In this document: positions 59,641 to 64,000 of the stretch, in pieces
Layout: each line of letters begins with the position of its first letter
How positions within the stretch are numbered: position 1 is the stretch's first letter
Source: Atrina japonica
Taxonomy: Eukaryota > Mollusca > Bivalvia > Pterioida > Pinnidae
Direction: 5' to 3'
Assembly: GCA_030159075.1 (NCBI GenBank)
Contig: BROG01000129.1
Span: 1,020,501-1,084,500, forward strand
Length of the DNA stretch: 64,000 nucleotides
The notes under the pieces: model-generated
Database searches by the model: none
What the model saw: only the letters and a program-made list of their open reading frames with translations
Told to the model about the DNA's origin: nothing
Program-made: the position numbers and the translations under genes

Positions 59641-60724
59641 AAGTATCCAGGATGTGCTAATCGAAGTTATTTATTTTTCATGTTTCACTCTCCTAGAGCA
59701 AGACAGATATGACGTAGGAATTAAATATAATCTTATTTTTCTCTTTTTCCCGATCTGTGAGCTGTTCTAGATGACCCTAAGTTTGTTGTAAGTAGCTTTT
59801 GCATAGCCCAATCTCCTTTTTTACATCTTCATTGTTAAACCTCGTGTCGTTTCAAATTTTCAAAATTAATTAACTCGAGTTAGGGAAACATAATAATCAA
59901 CTAACACTCGTAGTAGAATCTATATATATTTGACATTAATATAATTTGGATAAATTTTCTGCTATTGTCTTCGAACTACGATATTGAAATAGAAACGATT
60001 CATTTGTCTGTTTCAACAGAATTACAATCTCAACTCAGACCTCTTAAGACGGACAAGTAGCAGTAACGTTATAATTTTACTTTTTATTTACATGTCATGG
60101 CTTTCATTGTGACGTCAGATGTATATATAATTTGTGTCTCTCATACCAGGGTATATCTCAGATTTGTAGCAACAGCCCAATTACCCGTCATTACTAAGCA
60201 AAATCCGTTGGTTTAAATCCCGTTAGAAAGTAGTATACATTTTATTAAAACAAGATAAAAGACTATCATTGTCTAAGGCCATCATCTACACCGACGACCG
60301 TTTGTTTATTTCATAAATAAAGACACCTTTGTTACTTTGTGTTTCTTTTTATTCCCACAACCATCATATATAAAGAATTTAACTCGAGAAGATTTTAATG
60401 TACATCTTCCTACCTATAAGCACAATACAATCAAATGTTTGATATTACTTGGAATAATATAATCTAAACAGGTTTAACGTGTCCCCGCAACAATATGTAG
60501 ATAAACACAGAAAACGGAAGAGAATAAACTATTTTTAGCTCAATTACATTTTTTTTAATAAATTATTTGAAGATTTGTATGTAATTATGTAAATCAACAT
60601 TCCATATAGTCCGTTAAACTTTAACATCGCCCTAAAATCTGACAATGTAATAATGCAATACGAGATTTGTAGTCAGTGTAATGTCTGAATCCTTTAAGAA
60701 ATATTCAAGTAGATAAATATTTGG

Positions 60725-61352
<628 letters not shown>

Positions 61353-62969
61353 TAGATAGACATCTGTGTGCATTCCATATATTCATCCTTCATCAGTTTG
61401 ATAGTCATCATGTAAAATGTAGTTAAGATATAAGAGTTTCAATTGCAAGGTTTAAATTACATGTCACAAGCGCTTCCAAACAGCTTAGCAAGATTATGAA
61501 AATAACAAATTCATATAAGATTGCACTAAGGTGTTTATATATCAAAATGTAAATGCAATTAAGTTTGGAGATAGGATTTTAAAACTACGTGACTCAACAT
61601 GTGTATTACTGATAATCATTTCATCAATCTATAAATAGAATTTTGATAGATTTTGTATATACCGCTACAAATTATGCCCATATGAGCAAATATAATATAC
61701 ACCGCTACAGGTTAAACCTGTATGATTGGTAATAATCCATTTATTGATATTGATTAAATGTTGTTAAATTTCTTATCAAAGTTTTTCGCATTATTCGAAT
61801 TATAAAATGTTGAAATTTTGATGTTATTGCATGTCTATTCACTTCAGAGCTGATTTGCACAGATCGCAAGTCTGTTTTACATTACCTTTTTTAGTTTATC
61901 TTAATTTATATATTTTTGTCGTGCTCTGACACAACTGCAAGATTATCAACTTCATTTTGAAAGAGTGATTGATTTATATCGAGAACATATAATTAAATTT
62001 TAACATCTTGAAATAAACATGCAATAACTGCACTTTTCCTTACACGTTCACTGGTCACATGTTTTATGGTGTTTTATGTTACAATGGGCGTTGAGAATGA
62101 TCACCACTCTCGATTGCCAGAAATCACTATTCAAAATGATATTCTAAAATTCTACATTCACATCTACTGACATCTAGATACACATTTCTGGTAGGGCAAA
62201 AACAAGTGTTATGTGTTTGTGATATATTTATGAAATATGTTAATGTCAGCAAAATTTACCGCAGCTTTTCCATTTTTTTATTTGCTGGATATATCCCCCA
62301 GCATACTGGTGAAAAGGAAGAAAGCATTTTGTTCAAGCTTAATATTTTAACCGTCTTTACACACTATCCAAGTCCCCCATCCCCATCAGAAACCGGCCAT
62401 CATAACGGAAACCCGATGAGTATGGCTTAAAATGTAATTCATATAAAATACATGTAAACACAATAAAAACAACTAAATAAGTCTATATGTCTTATTGACA
62501 AATCTTGCAATAGAGGTCACCTGGCAGTGTGAATGGCCTACTTTTGCTACCATTAAATATCTATTCATATTTATACAATGTAATGAATATATATAATAAA
62601 AAATCCCCATCAGTATTCTCTTGTTTCCTATTTACAGAGCGTTGGGCACTTGGACTCATTCTGATAGATTACAGCACGCAATTTGGAAATAAATGACATT
62701 TACGCCTACGGTCGATCCGTAAAGAAACAAATTTGATAATCGGATAGAGTCGGTACAGTTGTGTGTCAAAATAAAGTCACAGAGAGAGCATGGCGCGGAT
62801 TTAAAGGTGCATCAAGAAAAATACTTTGTACAATGTTACAAATATTATAAACCTAATATCAAAGTACAATACCAAAACCAGGAAACGCAATTTTTTATTT
62901 ACACGAAAGAAGAGACCCGTTGTTTTTATTAATGTGAGTAACTTGTAAGTGACTTATGGTCTATAGGAA
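61353..62969. other. AT-rich non-coding stretch
   Basis: Nothing supportable except a terminal R3 word near 62845. Confidence 0.45.
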
Positions 62970-64000
62970 ATAAAATTGAAGAAGTAGCAATCAATAATCA
63001 AAACTCAAGTCCATTATAACACAACGAATTAGATGTGCAAATGGTCTCAACATGAAGAACAATTACGAATCCCAAACGGGATAAGACCAGATGTCAGGAA
63101 GGAGTCAGCGTCTTCTGCTGGCATGCCACATCCGTCGCAAATGTTCCATGGACACCTTTCTAGTTCGATGAAGGGTCAAGTTCGGTAAAAAGGTCAAGTT
63201 TGGTGATGAGGTCAAGTTCGTTAAAAAGCATAATTGGTGAAACGGAGTCACTGTCTGTGGCCGTGATCCAGAATACTATTTAATATCTCTGAGAGGGGGA
63301 CTTCATAATGTTTAACAAGATCCCCGAAAAAAACTACCATAAAACTTCTTGAACGACGACTCCAAGCGGTCAACAAAGTAACCTTGTGTAAGTGGTTTAT
63401 TGGCTAGTCGTTCAGCTCTCAGAATAAAACATTCATAAGAAGAGCATGCCCTGGCATAACATATAAGTTGTGAAATGAAAACGCCATAGGCAGGAGATGA
63501 AATATTACTCCTTAGAAACGGGATGTTTGTGATATGGAAATTCAAATCGTCTCGTTTGTCATAGAGGGATGTGTGTAGTTGACAGTCTTTTCCAAGGAGT
63601 ACATCTAGGTAGGAAGCAGATGTGTTGCTCTCTGTCGTCTCATTGATCTCTAGTTCAACAGGAAACATCTGGCCGAGGTTAATTCTGAAATTCTGAATAA
63701 TTTATGGACAGAACATCTTCGATATACCTGTAAGTAAAATTGAACCGTGATGCTAACTGTTTGTTTCCTTTCGAGAGCAGAGACTGTATAAATTCCGCTT
63801 CATATGACTACAAAAATATGTCAGCCAAGAGAGGTGCACAATTGGTACCTATTGGAATGCCGACAATCTGTTGGAAAACTTTTCCCGCAAAAACCACGAA
63901 GATGTTGTCTATTAGAAACCCCAGCATCTTGATAATATCGTCTTCAGTGCACTTGTTATTGGAATCCGAGTGGTCCTTGACAAATAAGGTTTTTCATGCG
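62970..64000 (-). pseudogene. Second-subfamily Penelope-like reverse transcriptase, running off the right edge
   Basis: Minus-strand pieces include GTNCAPLLADIFL followed by an in-frame TAG (near 63810) where the sister has Tyr, and RYIEDVLS near 63735, in which the first catalytic Asp of YIDD is Glu. The open part 63668-63312 encodes ELEINETTES, SASYLDVLLG, LYDKRDDLNF and AYGVFISQLICYARACSSYE. A frameshift lies near 63690. The frame ends RGSC at 63312. The 3' part differs from the first subfamily and includes three GGTCAAGTT-G repeats at 63173-63230. Clearly dead: stop, frameshift and catalytic change. Confidence 0.82.

Overview
The window is nuclear DNA of an AT-rich invertebrate, most likely a mollusc and probably a bivalve. 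It carries a Phox2-type paired-like homeobox gene with animal introns. The rest is dominated by long microsatellites, tRNA-derived SINEs with the multi-block architecture common in molluscs, a tandem repeat rich in CAAGGTCA motifs of a kind seen in molluscan genomes, and decayed reverse-transcriptase elements. I see no prokaryotic or organellar genes. The species assignment is inference only.

Layout. 0-10 kb: AT-rich non-coding DNA with (ATC)n, (GAT)n, (AT)n and (ATAC)n arrays, a decayed Tc1/mariner-like fragment, a 155-bp hairpin element and a SINE. 10.4-13.9 kb: an extraordinary aperiodic block made almost only of A and C on the + strand. 16.8-18.4 kb: the last three coding exons of a Phox2 orthologue on the + strand; its first coding exon was not found. 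20.0-20.7 kb: a minisatellite full of splice-donor-like GTAAGTA. 23.5-24.1 kb: (TAG)n and a SINE. 26.2-28.0 kb: an element with 12-bp inverted ends enclosing about nine ~142-bp tandem units, seven of them with a perfect AGGTCAAGGTCA. 29-35.9, 44.2 and 58.0-58.7 kb: a family of palindromic repeats built from CTAGTTTTTCTC / TTTAACTGG words. 36.9-43.5, 52.6 and 63-64 kb: several broken copies of one or two related reverse-transcriptase elements, with their 3' tail scattered at many more places. 49.05 kb: a 33-bp minisatellite. 55.8-56.6 kb and 60.7-61.35 kb: very large (CTA)n and (TAGA)n arrays.

The only host gene I can support firmly is Phox2, a transcription factor expected to specify visceral or autonomic-type neurons. 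One possible first exon with an ETS promoter motif lies at 36.8 kb. The rest of the coding capacity is mobile-element debris. Most long open frames are translations of microsatellites or of the A/C block and are not genes.
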